NCBI GenBank assembly: GCA_035315885.1
Contig: DATFXM010000005.1
Location: 1 to 42,684 of the forward strand
From: DATFXM01 sp035315885
Lineage (GTDB): Bacteria; Acidobacteriota; Blastocatellia; UBA7656
Reading direction: 5' to 3'
DNA length: 42,684 bases
Shown here: positions 32,405-40,579 of the stretch, piece after piece
Position numbering within the stretch: the stretch's first letter is position 1
Layout of the letters: each line of letters begins with the position of its first letter
Notes under the pieces: generated by a model
What the model was told of the DNA's origin: nothing
Seen by the model: only the letters and a program-made list of their open reading frames with translations
The model's database searches: none
Translations under genes and position numbers: made by a program

Positions 32405-33382
32405 TCACGCTTGAAGCACATCAGGAAGAATGAGAGACACCGCATTGCGATGCTGGCGAATCCATAGACCCGGGTTGGCGTCCAGTTGCCTCAGGCGCTC
32501 ATCCGGATCCGATGACAATTTAGCTTCCAGAACCCGCCTGTAACTCTCACGTTTGGCCGGCGCTGTACCAGCGTCGACGATCGATTGTATCAGTCTCCTA
32601 GCACCCAGGATTGCCGCCGGTCCCAGAGTCATTATATGGCTTGCCCGCCTGCATTCCAGCTCGTCAGACTGATTTACCGCTGCGCCGCCTGCCCTGAACT
32701 TTGAGATGTGGTGTTCAAGGATGCTCTGCGATATTGGGATCACGCCTGCAAGATCCGAGGCGCGCGCGCCCGAGTTCGGTTTTATGTAAGCAAGATGCGA
32801 CGCTCCGCCGGACTCTGGACCATGGCCCAGAAAGAAGATGTCGATCCCGCCCGCACCCTGAAGGTCCTCAACGTATCGTGCCAGCTCAGCCTCGAGATCG
32901 ATCGCATCAGTTCGCATCGGGGTAAAACATTTGACCTTGGCGAAGAACTCATTTCCGAGCAGTCGCTCAAAGTCGCGGACGAAACTGAAGGAATTGTCCA
33001 TCCGCATTGGTGCGAGCGCGTCCTGCGTGAACACCTTCAGACTCGCAAGCATGCGATCTTCAGTGCCTTTGGCGGCAAGCTCGCCAAGTTGCCGGTGAAG
33101 TGACTGAGCCCCCCGGCCACCCAGAAGCACTATCACCAAATCCTGCTGCTTCTGTCTCCAGGCGTGCCGAATCTCGTCGAGCATCGCCTGGCCCACCTGT
33201 TCCTCGGTTTCAAGTACTCGGTACTCGAGAGGTTGCGTCTCGCCTGTGCGGTCAGCCGAATCCCGCTCAGAACTGCCCGAACTCAGCCAGGTGTTTCCGG
33301 CGCTCGAGCGCGCGCGTAGACTCAGGCTGCGGTCTACCAGACCAGAACCTTTCGCGGACTGTTTTGAAAGTGGTTTAACCAT
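32405..33382 (-). CDS. NagB/6-phosphogluconolactonase-fold protein with altered active site
   Basis: About 325 residues from ATG 33382. The first 60 residues are a polar, disordered-looking extension. The rest follows the glucosamine-6-phosphate deaminase/isomerase fold: LVIVLLGGRGAQSLHRQL at the phosphate loop, KVFTQDALAPM where NagB has the catalytic Asp (FNMDEYV), FLGHGPESGGASHLAYIKP where NagB has GDGHIAFNEP, then HIMTLGPAAIL. By eye, the His is kept but the Glu of NEP appears replaced, and the acidic residue before the His is lost. Deaminase activity is therefore doubtful; an isomerase, lactonase or sensor role is open. Its stop overlaps the uxaA-like GTG by four bases. It is divergent from the SDR gene. 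Confidence 0.75.
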   Translation of the reverse strand: MVKPLSKQSAKGSGLVDRSLSLRARSSAGNTWLSSGSSERDSADRTGETQPLEYRVLETEEQVGQAMLDEIRHAWRQKQQDLVIVLLGGRGAQSLHRQLGELAAKGTEDRMLASLKVFTQDALAPMRMDNSFSFVRDFERLLGNEFFAKVKCFTPMRTDAIDLEAELARYVEDLQGAGGIDIFFLGHGPESGGASHLAYIKPNSGARASDLAGVIPISQSILEHHISKFRAGGAAVNQSDELECRRASHIMTLGPAAILGARRLIQSIVDAGTAPAKRESYRRVLEAKLSSDPDERLRQLDANPGLWIRQHRNAVSLILPDVLQA

Positions 33383-33557
33383 TTTTCGAATCGGGCAGCG
33401 AGGATTTAACCACAGAGCAACCACTCAGGGCAAGCTTTATAAGAGCTCGAAGCGAACGGCAACGACAAGATGTCGGGTTATTCGATTGAAAACTCAGTTG
33501 ATTAGTTTGACAATGGTTTAAGCGCGGTGCTAGACATTCTGAACCGACTGGTTGAAT

Positions 33558-33568
33558 TGGTATTACCT
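33558..33568. promoter_or_regulatory. FadR/UxuR-type operator candidate upstream of the SDR gene
   Basis: TGGTATTACCT within AATTGGTATTACC matches TGGTNNNACCA at all but the last position and contains the perfect palindrome GGTA-T-TACC. It lies in the divergent region between the NagB-fold operon and the SDR-rhaM-rhaI operon. GntR regulators of the FadR subfamily, including UxuR and ExuR for hexuronates, bind sites of this form. Confidence 0.45.
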
Positions 33569-33665
33569 TACGCGAATCTAGCTTCGGCCAAGAAGTTTTG
33601 GTCTGATATGCGGCGCCTTTGATCCGGCTGCGGGGGCATTTTATCGGTACAGGAGACTGGCAACT

Positions 33666-34442
33666 ATGAGTTATGCGGCGTTCGACTTGAGCGGGAAAAC
33701 CGCGGTGGTCATTGGCGGCACCTCCGGAATTGGGCGGGCAATTGCCCACGGGCTGGCGGAGGCAGGCGCCGATGTGGTACCGACCTCGCGCAGGCCCGAA
33801 CAAGTTGACGCGGCGGCTCGTGAAATCGAGACGCTTGGACGCCGTACGCTGCGGATGACCTCCGATGTTTCCGAACGCGAGTCTTTGAAACGCGTGCTTG
33901 ACGGCGTCCTTGAGCGCTTCGGAAAAGCGGACATTCTGGTGAACTCCGCTGGTCGCACGAAGCGCGCGCCTTCGGTGGGTTTTGCCGAGGAGGATTGGAA
34001 CCAGATCATCGACACCAATCTCACCGGCACGTTGAGAGCCTGCCAGGTGTTTGGCAAGCACATGCTGGAACGCGGGTACGGCCGCATAATAAACATCGCA
34101 TCGCTTTCGACTTTTGTGGCGTTGTACGAAGTGGCTGCTTACTCCGCGAGCAAGGCTGCGGTGGCATCGCTCACTAAATCGCTTGCGATCGAGTGGGCTC
34201 CACGAGGCGTACTGGTAAACGCGATCGCGCCGGGTGTCTTTCGTACCCCCCTTAACGAGAAGCTCCTGGATGAAACCGAGCGCGGGCGGGAGTTTCTTGT
34301 GCGGACGCCCATGAAGAGGTTTGGAAGAGTTGAAGAGCTTGCCGGCGCTGCGGTGTTTCTTGCATCCGACGCCGCAAGCTTCATCACCGGTGAAGTCCTG
34401 GTAGTGGATGGCGGAGTACTCGCAAGCGGCGTAAACCAGTGA
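33666..34442 (+). CDS. SDR-family NAD(P)-dependent oxidoreductase
   Basis: 258-residue classical short-chain dehydrogenase. Cofactor motif GGTSGIG (17-23), Asn118 in DTNLTG, catalytic Ser in IASLST, and Tyr159-x3-Lys163 in YSASK are all present. The PG-motif AIAPGVFRTPLN and C-terminal VVDGG follow. The adenine-ribose region (TSRRPE) has basic residues compatible with NADP. AGGAGA precedes ATG 33666 by about nine bases. It is close to gluconate 5-dehydrogenase/KduD-type enzymes. In this context it could be the missing fructuronate/tagaturonate reductase, since SDR-type mannonate oxidoreductases are known (B. subtilis UxuB), or an L-rhamnose dehydrogenase. First gene of the rightward operon with rhaM 21 bases on. 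Confidence 0.93.
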   Translation: MSYAAFDLSGKTAVVIGGTSGIGRAIAHGLAEAGADVVPTSRRPEQVDAAAREIETLGRRTLRMTSDVSERESLKRVLDGVLERFGKADILVNSAGRTKRAPSVGFAEEDWNQIIDTNLTGTLRACQVFGKHMLERGYGRIINIASLSTFVALYEVAAYSASKAAVASLTKSLAIEWAPRGVLVNAIAPGVFRTPLNEKLLDETERGREFLVRTPMKRFGRVEELAGAAVFLASDAASFITGEVLVVDGGVLASGVNQ

Positions 34443-34463
34443 TCATCAGGGAGCGGCTGTCAG

Positions 34464-34784
34464 GTGCCAATGATCCGCAAGGCATTCAAGATGACCTTGA
34501 ACCCCGGCGAGGAGTTGGAGTATCGCCGAAGACACAACCCGATTTGGCCGGAGCTTCGCGACGTCCTGGAACAACACGGAGTTCATAACTACTCAATCTT
34601 TCTCGACCCCTCCACCGGATCGCTGTTCGCGTACGCCGAACTCGAATCGGAAGTGCTCTGGCAAAAGATTGCGCAGCATCCGGTTTGCCGGCGGTGGTGG
34701 GCATGCATGAAAGATTTGATGAGTACCAATGCGGACAACAGTCCCGCGACCATTTCGCTCGAGGAGATGTTTCATCTGGATTGA
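34464..34784 (+). CDS. rhaM: L-rhamnose mutarotase
   Basis: Interconverts alpha and beta anomers of L-rhamnose so that the isomerase can use them. 106 residues, normal for the RhaM/YiiL family. The signature YRRRHNPIWPEL contains the catalytic His24 (His22 in E. coli); also seen are HNYSIFLD, FAYAELES and the Trp-Trp segment CRRWWACM, ending EMFHLD as usual. The start is GTG 34464 with AGGGAG ten bases upstream; an ATG two codons later is the alternative. It lies directly before rhaI (38 bases). Confidence 0.95.
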   Translation: MPMIRKAFKMTLNPGEELEYRRRHNPIWPELRDVLEQHGVHNYSIFLDPSTGSLFAYAELESEVLWQKIAQHPVCRRWWACMKDLMSTNADNSPATISLEEMFHLD

Positions 34785-34822
34785 GCCCACCGTCACCAAC
34801 GTGGGTTGAAAGGCTGAGAATC

Positions 34823-36121
34823 ATGAGCGGTAGATTTCGAATCGAAGAAGACTTCATCGCTGACCGGAACAGGCGGGCTCAAGCCTGGCTCCGCGAGGAC
34901 TGTGAGCACCTGGCGAGTCAGTTGCGCAGGCGAAACATCGATATTGAATCTTTGATCGCCAAGGCCCAGTCGTTCAGCGTGGCGATTCCGTCGTGGGGAG
35001 TCGGAACCGGAGGAACTCGCTTCGCAAGGTTTCCCGGTAGCGGTGAGCCTCGCGACGTTTATGAAAAGCTGGAAGACTGTGGAACGATTTTTCAGCTAGT
35101 GCGCGCGACGCCTGCCGTCTCGCTGCATATTCCCTGGGACAAACCGGAGGACGCCTCGGAGCTCAGGAAGTTCGCCGCAGGCCGCGGATTGCGTTTTGAC
35201 GCGATGAACTCGAACACGTTTCAGGATCAAGCCGATCAGAAGCTCTCCTACAAATTCGGGAGTCTCACACACCCCGACCGAGCGGTCCGGCAGCAAGCAA
35301 TCCAGCACAATCTCGAGGTTATAGAGATCGGCAAGACGCTTGGCTCGAATTCACTGACGGTGTGGATCGCCGATGGCGGCAATTTTCCCGGACAGCTCCA
35401 TTTCAGACGCGCGCTTGAACGGTACCTAGAAAGCACTCGAGAGATCTATGGCCAGCTTCCGGCTGGATGGCGGATGTTTTTGGAGCACAAGATGTACGAG
35501 CCGGCTTTTTACTCGACGGTGATCAACGATTGGGGGACTAGCTATTACTGCGCAACACAGCTTGGGTCGAAGGCGTTCTGTTTGGTGGATCTGGGTCATC
35601 ATGCTCCCAACGTGAACATAGAAATGATCGTGTCTCGGCTGATTCAGTTTGGGAAGCTTGCGGGGTTTCACTTTAACGACAGCAAGTATGGCGACGACGA
35701 TCTGGACGCGGGCTCGATTAAGCCGTTCCAGATCTTTCTGATTTTCAATGAACTGGTAGATGCGGAGTTGGAGGGTGTCCCGGGGTTCGATCCGGCACAT
35801 ATGCTCGATCAGTCGCACAATGTGACTGATCCGATCGAGTCGCTAATGATGAGCGCCGTCGAGCTGACGCGCGCTTATGTGCAGGCACATGCGGTGGACA
35901 GGGCGGCGCTTCGAGACGCGCAAGAGAAATGTGATCCGCTCATGGCGCTTTCGATATTGAAGCAGGCATTCACGCTGGATGTATCTCCGATACTGGCTGC
36001 GGCGCGCGAGAGATCAGGAGGTGCGATCGACCCGATCGCTGTGTACCGATCGAGCGGCTATCGCAGTCGCAAGGCCGAGGAACGTCCCTCCCAGAGCACC
36101 CTCGCCGCGGGAATCGTGTGA
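34823..36121 (+). CDS. rhaI: L-rhamnose isomerase (RhaI type)
   Basis: Converts L-rhamnose to L-rhamnulose; cytosolic TIM-barrel metalloenzyme of the Pseudomonas stutzeri type rather than the E. coli RhaA type. 432 residues from ATG 34823, with AAAGG about ten bases upstream; the longer frame to 34685 overlaps rhaM and is rejected. Metal ligands fall where expected: Glu221 in FLEHKMYEP, Asp256 in LVDLGHHAPN, His283 in GFHFNDS, and Asp291/Asp293 in YGDDDLD. The substrate pocket Trp in PSWGVGTGGTRF is present. These isomerases are often broad, so other aldoses are possible. No rhamnulokinase or rhamnulose-phosphate aldolase is in the window. Its TGA precedes a small palindromic repeat relic. 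Confidence 0.95.
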   Translation: MSGRFRIEEDFIADRNRRAQAWLREDCEHLASQLRRRNIDIESLIAKAQSFSVAIPSWGVGTGGTRFARFPGSGEPRDVYEKLEDCGTIFQLVRATPAVSLHIPWDKPEDASELRKFAAGRGLRFDAMNSNTFQDQADQKLSYKFGSLTHPDRAVRQQAIQHNLEVIEIGKTLGSNSLTVWIADGGNFPGQLHFRRALERYLESTREIYGQLPAGWRMFLEHKMYEPAFYSTVINDWGTSYYCATQLGSKAFCLVDLGHHAPNVNIEMIVSRLIQFGKLAGFHFNDSKYGDDDLDAGSIKPFQIFLIFNELVDAELEGVPGFDPAHMLDQSHNVTDPIESLMMSAVELTRAYVQAHAVDRAALRDAQEKCDPLMALSILKQAFTLDVSPILAAARERSGGAIDPIAVYRSSGYRSRKAEERPSQSTLAAGIV

Positions 36122-36127
36122 GGTGAA

Positions 36128-36138
36128 GTGCTGAGCAC
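36128..36138. repeat. Minimal CTGAG palindrome (array relic)
   Basis: GTGCTGAGCAC, a perfect 11-base palindrome made of one CTGAG unit and its inverse, followed by degenerate AACACTAACACTCGA. It looks like the smallest or eroded form of the CTGAGTN arrays, seven bases after rhaI. Confidence 0.45.
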
Positions 36139-36212
36139 TCAACACTAACACTCGACTCCTCCGATTGGTCTTACCCTTTTGTCACGTCGATACAAATTGG
36201 TATAAAAACAGC

Positions 36213-36241
36213 TTGACAGTAGTCGGCTGTTGTTAGAGAAT
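36213..36241 (+). promoter_or_regulatory. Candidate promoter for the TonB receptor
   Basis: A perfect TTGACA (36213-36218), a 17-base spacer and GAGAAT (36236-36241, 4 of 6 matches) precede the receptor by about 350 bases. A TTGGTATAA half-operator sits just upstream (36197-36205). The resulting leader would contain the operator at 36404. No gene was found in the 36122-36587 gap. Confidence 0.4.
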
Positions 36242-36403
36242 GGTGCCCGCTTAAGTCCGTAGCGGCAGGCCAGTGAGAGTTTTTCCAGAAAATGGTTCAC
36301 CTTCTGAATACAGCCGAGCGGAGCCCTCGCACTGCCGCGAGTCCCTCTCGCTTGATTCCCGCATCAGCTCAGCAAGTGGTATTAAGTCTGCTCAGGGCTC
36401 GAT

Positions 36404-36414
36404 TGGTCATACCA
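36404..36414. promoter_or_regulatory. FadR/UxuR-type operator candidate upstream of the TonB receptor
   Basis: TGGTCATACCA, within the palindrome ATTGGT-CAT-ACCAAT (36402-36416), is an exact TGGTNNNACCA match. Half-sites TGGTATTA (36377-36384) and TTGGTATAA (36197-36205) lie upstream. Placement between a TTGACA promoter and the receptor gene fits repression of transport when no sugar acid is present. Confidence 0.5.
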
Positions 36415-36587
36415 ATAATATCGATCGGCTATTCGAAAGTACCTGTCGCGTCGACGATGTATAAATCAGCCAGTCTCGGTCTCGATCGCTGATCAACAAT
36501 GGACGTCCGGCCCCACATGCTCACAGCGAACCGGCTTGCCGGCCGAGAGGCGTCTTGTGTCACTATCGCTCACTTCGGAGGTGGAAA

Positions 36588-39500
36588 ATGAGAGTCAGCA
36601 GAACCAAAGCGGTTCAGGCAGTGGTGTCTGCATTTTGTCTTGCGGTCGCCCTGCTCCCAACGCCCGCTTTCGCGCAGGAAACCAGGGGCACCATAACCGG
36701 TAGAGTCACCGACGCCAATCAGAGCGTTGTCGCCGATGCGATCGTCAAAGTCATAAACACCGCTCAGGGTACCACGGTCTCGGTCACTACAAACGATTCG
36801 GGCGTGTTTCGAGTACCGTACCTCGTCCCCGGCGTGTATCAGGTAACCGTCGAGGTAAGAGGATTCAAAAAATACGTCCGCGATGGACTCCAGGTGAGAA
36901 TCGGAGACACGGTCGAGATCAACATTCCTCTGGAGATCGGCGGAGCCGAAGAATCGGTCAACATTACCATCGCACCTACGACGCTCGATACCACAAGCGG
37001 ATCGATGGGACAGGCGGTGGACAATCGTCGAGTTGCCGAGTTGCCGCTGGTGCACGGAGACCCCTATACGCTTATCGGACTTTCGCCCGGTGTCACTTTC
37101 GCGCGCGATCAGAGACTCGATCGACCGTTTGAGCCGACCCACATCGTCGGGTTTACGATCGATGGCACTCGTGCAAACCGCAGCGACCTGACAATCGATG
37201 GCGCGCCCAGCACTGCCACAGCGAATCCGAGCGAAGTCATCGCATCTTACGTGCCGCCAACCGATGTCATTCAGGAGTTCAAGGTCCAGACCGCCACCTT
37301 CGACGCGCAGTTTGGGAATACCGAAGGCGGGGTGACCAGCATCAGCATCAAGTCCGGAACCAACACCCTTCACGGCACCGCCTACTTCTGGGGTGAGCCG
37401 GGCTCGCTTGCGGCAAATGACTTCTTCGGCAATTTGCGAGGACAGCCCAGACCCGATACGTTTTCGAATCGTTTCGGAGGAACGGTGTCGGGCCCGGTGT
37501 ACATTCCGAAGCTGTACAACGGACGCGACAAGACGTTTTTCCTGTTTGGTTTTGAAGGGATTCGAGACTCTCGCCCGCGTTACGACAGCACCAGTCCTAC
37601 GGTGCCGACTGATGCAATGAAGCGCGGGGACTTCTCGGCGTTACTAGCGTTGGGTCCGCAGTATCAGATCTACAACCCGTTCACGCGGCGGGCTGATCCG
37701 GCACGACCGGGTCACTTCATCGAGGATAAGTTTCCCGGAAACATAATCCCGACAAACCTGATCAATCCGGTGTCCAAGATGTTGCTTGCCTATTTCCCGG
37801 CACCGCTGACGGCGGGAACTTCGGAGTTCCTGAACAACAACGCTGACTCTACGCTTGCGGAGAGGACGAAGAAATATAACAACTACACTGCACGAATCGA
37901 CCACGTGATCAGCGACAAGCAGAGGATCTTCGTAAGGGCTAGCCTTTATGACCGGGACAGCTTCTACAACGACTACTTCCACAACATCGCGACCGGGACG
38001 TCGTTTCAGTTTATCTCGCGTCAGGGAGTGGTCGACGATGTTTATGCGATCAACGCCACGACAGTGCTGAACGTGAGGTACGGATACAACCGGTTCATCA
38101 GGGCTCAGGACATGAACCCTCAGGGGTTTGGCTTCGATCTCACAACCGTCGGTTTTCCCGCATCCTACAACGACGCTATCGAGCCGGCGATTCGGCGTTT
38201 CCCGCGCATCGACTTTCCGACCTCGACGTATCAGGGAACCGGTCAGACCGGTGAGTACCGGCCGGTGGATACGCACTCTTTCGGAGCGATCGTGAACAAA
38301 GCGCTTGGCACGCATTCTTTCAAGGGCGGCGTCGAATTCCGCTCTTATCGAGAGAATGATTTGTTCTCGAGCAACAACCAGACTGGTCAGTTTGTATTCG
38401 ACAACACCTACACCAAACAGAAGGACGACTCTACCGCGAGCCAGGTCGGGCTGTCGTTTGCCGCATTTCTGCTCGGGATACCAACGTCTACTAGCGGCAT
38501 CACGCGAGCCTCCGACTACGCCGAGCAGTCCACTTCGTGGGGGTTCTTCTTCCAGGATGATTGGAAGGTGCATCCTCGACTCACGTTGAATCTCGGCCTC
38601 AGATACGAGTTCGAAACGCCGCTCACCGAGCGTTACAACAAGAGCGTCTCAGGTTTTGATTTTGGCTACGTTCAACCGATCGAGCCGGCGGTTAGAGCCA
38701 GGTACGCGGCGATAAACGATCCCTTGCTCAAAGCGGCGCGACCCGACATATTCGTCCGCGGCGGTTTGTTGTTCCCCGGCGTAGGCACCGATGGGGATGG
38801 TTTGTATGAAACTCCGAAGCATAACTTCATGCCGAGAATCGGTTTTGCGTTTCAAATAAACAGCAAGACCGTGTTGCGGGGAGGCTACGGAATCTTTTAT
38901 GGATTCCTTGGTGAGCGGCGTGGAGACGTCATACAGACCGGGTTCAGCCAGGTCACGAACTTCGTGCCGACTACGAACAACATCAACTTCAACACGTGGA
39001 GCAATCCTTTCCCTAACGGCATCCTGTCGCCGGTTGGGTCCTCAAAAGGGCCGCAGACGAACCTCGGCAACCCGATAGCGTTTTTCAATCAGCACCCGCA
39101 GACTCCATACAACCAGCGATGGGAGCTTGGAGTACAGCGGGAGCTGCCCGGCGGATTCATCATAGAAGCCAGCTATGTTGGAAATCGCGGCACGCACATT
39201 GAGCTAACGCGTGACTTGAACGCGGTGCCCAACAAGTTCCTCAGCAAGTCTCCGACTCAAGACACGGTCACCCGGGGCTTCCTGACCGGAAGCGTGCCGA
39301 ACCCGTTTGCAGGGCTCGGCATTCCGGGCGTTGGCGCGAACTCTACGATTCAGCGGCAAAATCTGCTGAAGCCATTCCCGCAGTTCGGAAATGTGATCAC
39401 GACTAACAACGATGGCTACTCCTGGTATCACGCCGGGCAGTTGCGGATCGAGAAGCGATTCTCGAGGGGTTACACGATTCAGGCGGCCTACACGCATTCA

Positions 39501-40325
39501 AAATTCATGCAGGCCACTGAGTACTTGAATCCCGGCGATCCGCTGCCAACGCGAACAATTTCGGATCAGGACTATCCTAACCGCTTCTCGGTCAGCTCCA
39601 TTGTTGAGCTTCCGTTTGGGAAGGGCCACAGATTCCTGTCGAACTCCAACGGAGTGGTCTCGCGTCTGGCAGGAGGATGGCAGGTTCAGGGCGTCTATGC
39701 GTACCAGACCGGCGCGCCGCTGACGTTCAACAACAACACCAGCAATTCGCCGTTCTTCAACACGCCTACGGCTACCGCGGGGTACATCTACTTTGGAGAC
39801 CTCAAGAATTTGAAGATTCCATCGGATCAGCAGTCCCTAGCGCGCTGGTTCAACACGCTGGGCTTTGTAGCGCTTCGAACAGCGACCGGCACAGTGGTGA
39901 CTCAAAACGGCCAGACGGTGTGGGTCGACTTCAACGATCCCTGCAAGAACGCATACAACGCCACTACTTGTCCCGGCAGTCCGCTGACGACGTTGGCAGG
40001 GTTCAATCGCGACACGGCGTTCCAGCTCGCCAACAACGTCCGCACGTTCCCGTTGAGGTTCTCATTCCTCCGGGTACAACCTACGAACAATGTTGACTTC
40101 TCAATCATCAAGAACACGAGAATCAACGAAAGGATGAGCGTGCAGTTCCGAGGCGAGATGACGAACGCGTTCAATCACCCGTGGCTTTCGGCCGCGTCAG
40201 GCGCGTCTGGCTCGAGCGGCGTAATCACCGTCCCGACAAACGCCGACTTCGGGAAGATCGCCAACATCTCGAATCAGGGCAACTATGCGCGACGCGTACA
40301 GTTGGGTATCAAGCTGATTTTCTAG
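36588..40325 (+). CDS. Oar-like TonB-dependent outer-membrane receptor
   Basis: 1,245 residues from ATG 36588, behind GGAGGTGG; the frame upstream to 36555 lacks support. Signal peptide to about residue 29 (PAFAQ). Residues 32-115 form a carboxypeptidase-regulatory-like (CarboxypepD_reg) beta domain (GTITGRVTDANQSVVADAIV, VPGVYQVTVEVRGFKKY). A plug domain follows (GFTIDGTRANRSDLTIDGAP, IKSGTNTLHGTAYFWG), then a long beta barrel ending LGIKLIF with the usual terminal aromatic. This architecture is abundant in Acidobacteriota. TonB-dependent uptake of oligosaccharides is the likely role; context points to rhamnose- or uronate-containing glycans, but no SusD-like partner is adjacent. A well-formed terminator follows. 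Confidence 0.95.
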   Translation: MRVSRTKAVQAVVSAFCLAVALLPTPAFAQETRGTITGRVTDANQSVVADAIVKVINTAQGTTVSVTTNDSGVFRVPYLVPGVYQVTVEVRGFKKYVRDGLQVRIGDTVEINIPLEIGGAEESVNITIAPTTLDTTSGSMGQAVDNRRVAELPLVHGDPYTLIGLSPGVTFARDQRLDRPFEPTHIVGFTIDGTRANRSDLTIDGAPSTATANPSEVIASYVPPTDVIQEFKVQTATFDAQFGNTEGGVTSISIKSGTNTLHGTAYFWGEPGSLAANDFFGNLRGQPRPDTFSNRFGGTVSGPVYIPKLYNGRDKTFFLFGFEGIRDSRPRYDSTSPTVPTDAMKRGDFSALLALGPQYQIYNPFTRRADPARPGHFIEDKFPGNIIPTNLINPVSKMLLAYFPAPLTAGTSEFLNNNADSTLAERTKKYNNYTARIDHVISDKQRIFVRASLYDRDSFYNDYFHNIATGTSFQFISRQGVVDDVYAINATTVLNVRYGYNRFIRAQDMNPQGFGFDLTTVGFPASYNDAIEPAIRRFPRIDFPTSTYQGTGQTGEYRPVDTHSFGAIVNKALGTHSFKGGVEFRSYRENDLFSSNNQTGQFVFDNTYTKQKDDSTASQVGLSFAAFLLGIPTSTSGITRASDYAEQSTSWGFFFQDDWKVHPRLTLNLGLRYEFETPLTERYNKSVSGFDFGYVQPIEPAVRARYAAINDPLLKAARPDIFVRGGLLFPGVGTDGDGLYETPKHNFMPRIGFAFQINSKTVLRGGYGIFYGFLGERRGDVIQTGFSQVTNFVPTTNNINFNTWSNPFPNGILSPVGSSKGPQTNLGNPIAFFNQHPQTPYNQRWELGVQRELPGGFIIEASYVGNRGTHIELTRDLNAVPNKFLSKSPTQDTVTRGFLTGSVPNPFAGLGIPGVGANSTIQRQNLLKPFPQFGNVITTNNDGYSWYHAGQLRIEKRFSRGYTIQAAYTHSKFMQATEYLNPGDPLPTRTISDQDYPNRFSVSSIVELPFGKGHRFLSNSNGVVSRLAGGWQVQGVYAYQTGAPLTFNNNTSNSPFFNTPTATAGYIYFGDLKNLKIPSDQQSLARWFNTLGFVALRTATGTVVTQNGQTVWVDFNDPCKNAYNATTCPGSPLTTLAGFNRDTAFQLANNVRTFPLRFSFLRVQPTNNVDFSIIKNTRINERMSVQFRGEMTNAFNHPWLSAASGASGSSGVITVPTNADFGKIANISNQGNYARRVQLGIKLIF

Positions 40326-40350
40326 TACGCTGTTTGCTCGCTTCAACAGA

Positions 40351-40390
40351 GGATCGGACATCCGCTTTCGCGGAGTCCGATCCTTTATTA
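40351..40390 (+). terminator. Intrinsic terminator after the TonB receptor
   Basis: GGATCGGACATCCGC pairs with GCGGAGTCCGATCC across a four-base TTTC loop (one bulged A), followed by TTTATTA. This is a strong, classical Rho-independent terminator 25 bases after the receptor stop. Confidence 0.85.
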
Positions 40391-40579
40391 CAGACAGGCG
40401 GTTGAACCAGGGTTCAGCATCCCTCCTCTCCAGGCCAGGCCGGTCGAGTTCTCCCGCGTAGAAAAAACGATGGTCGACTCGCGGGTCTCAGCGCGTATAC
40501 TGTTGGCCATTGGAGCGGATGACGCGAAGGCCGAGCCGGCCAGCGCGCGAATGAGCGACAGCCAACCGTTTTTAAAAGC

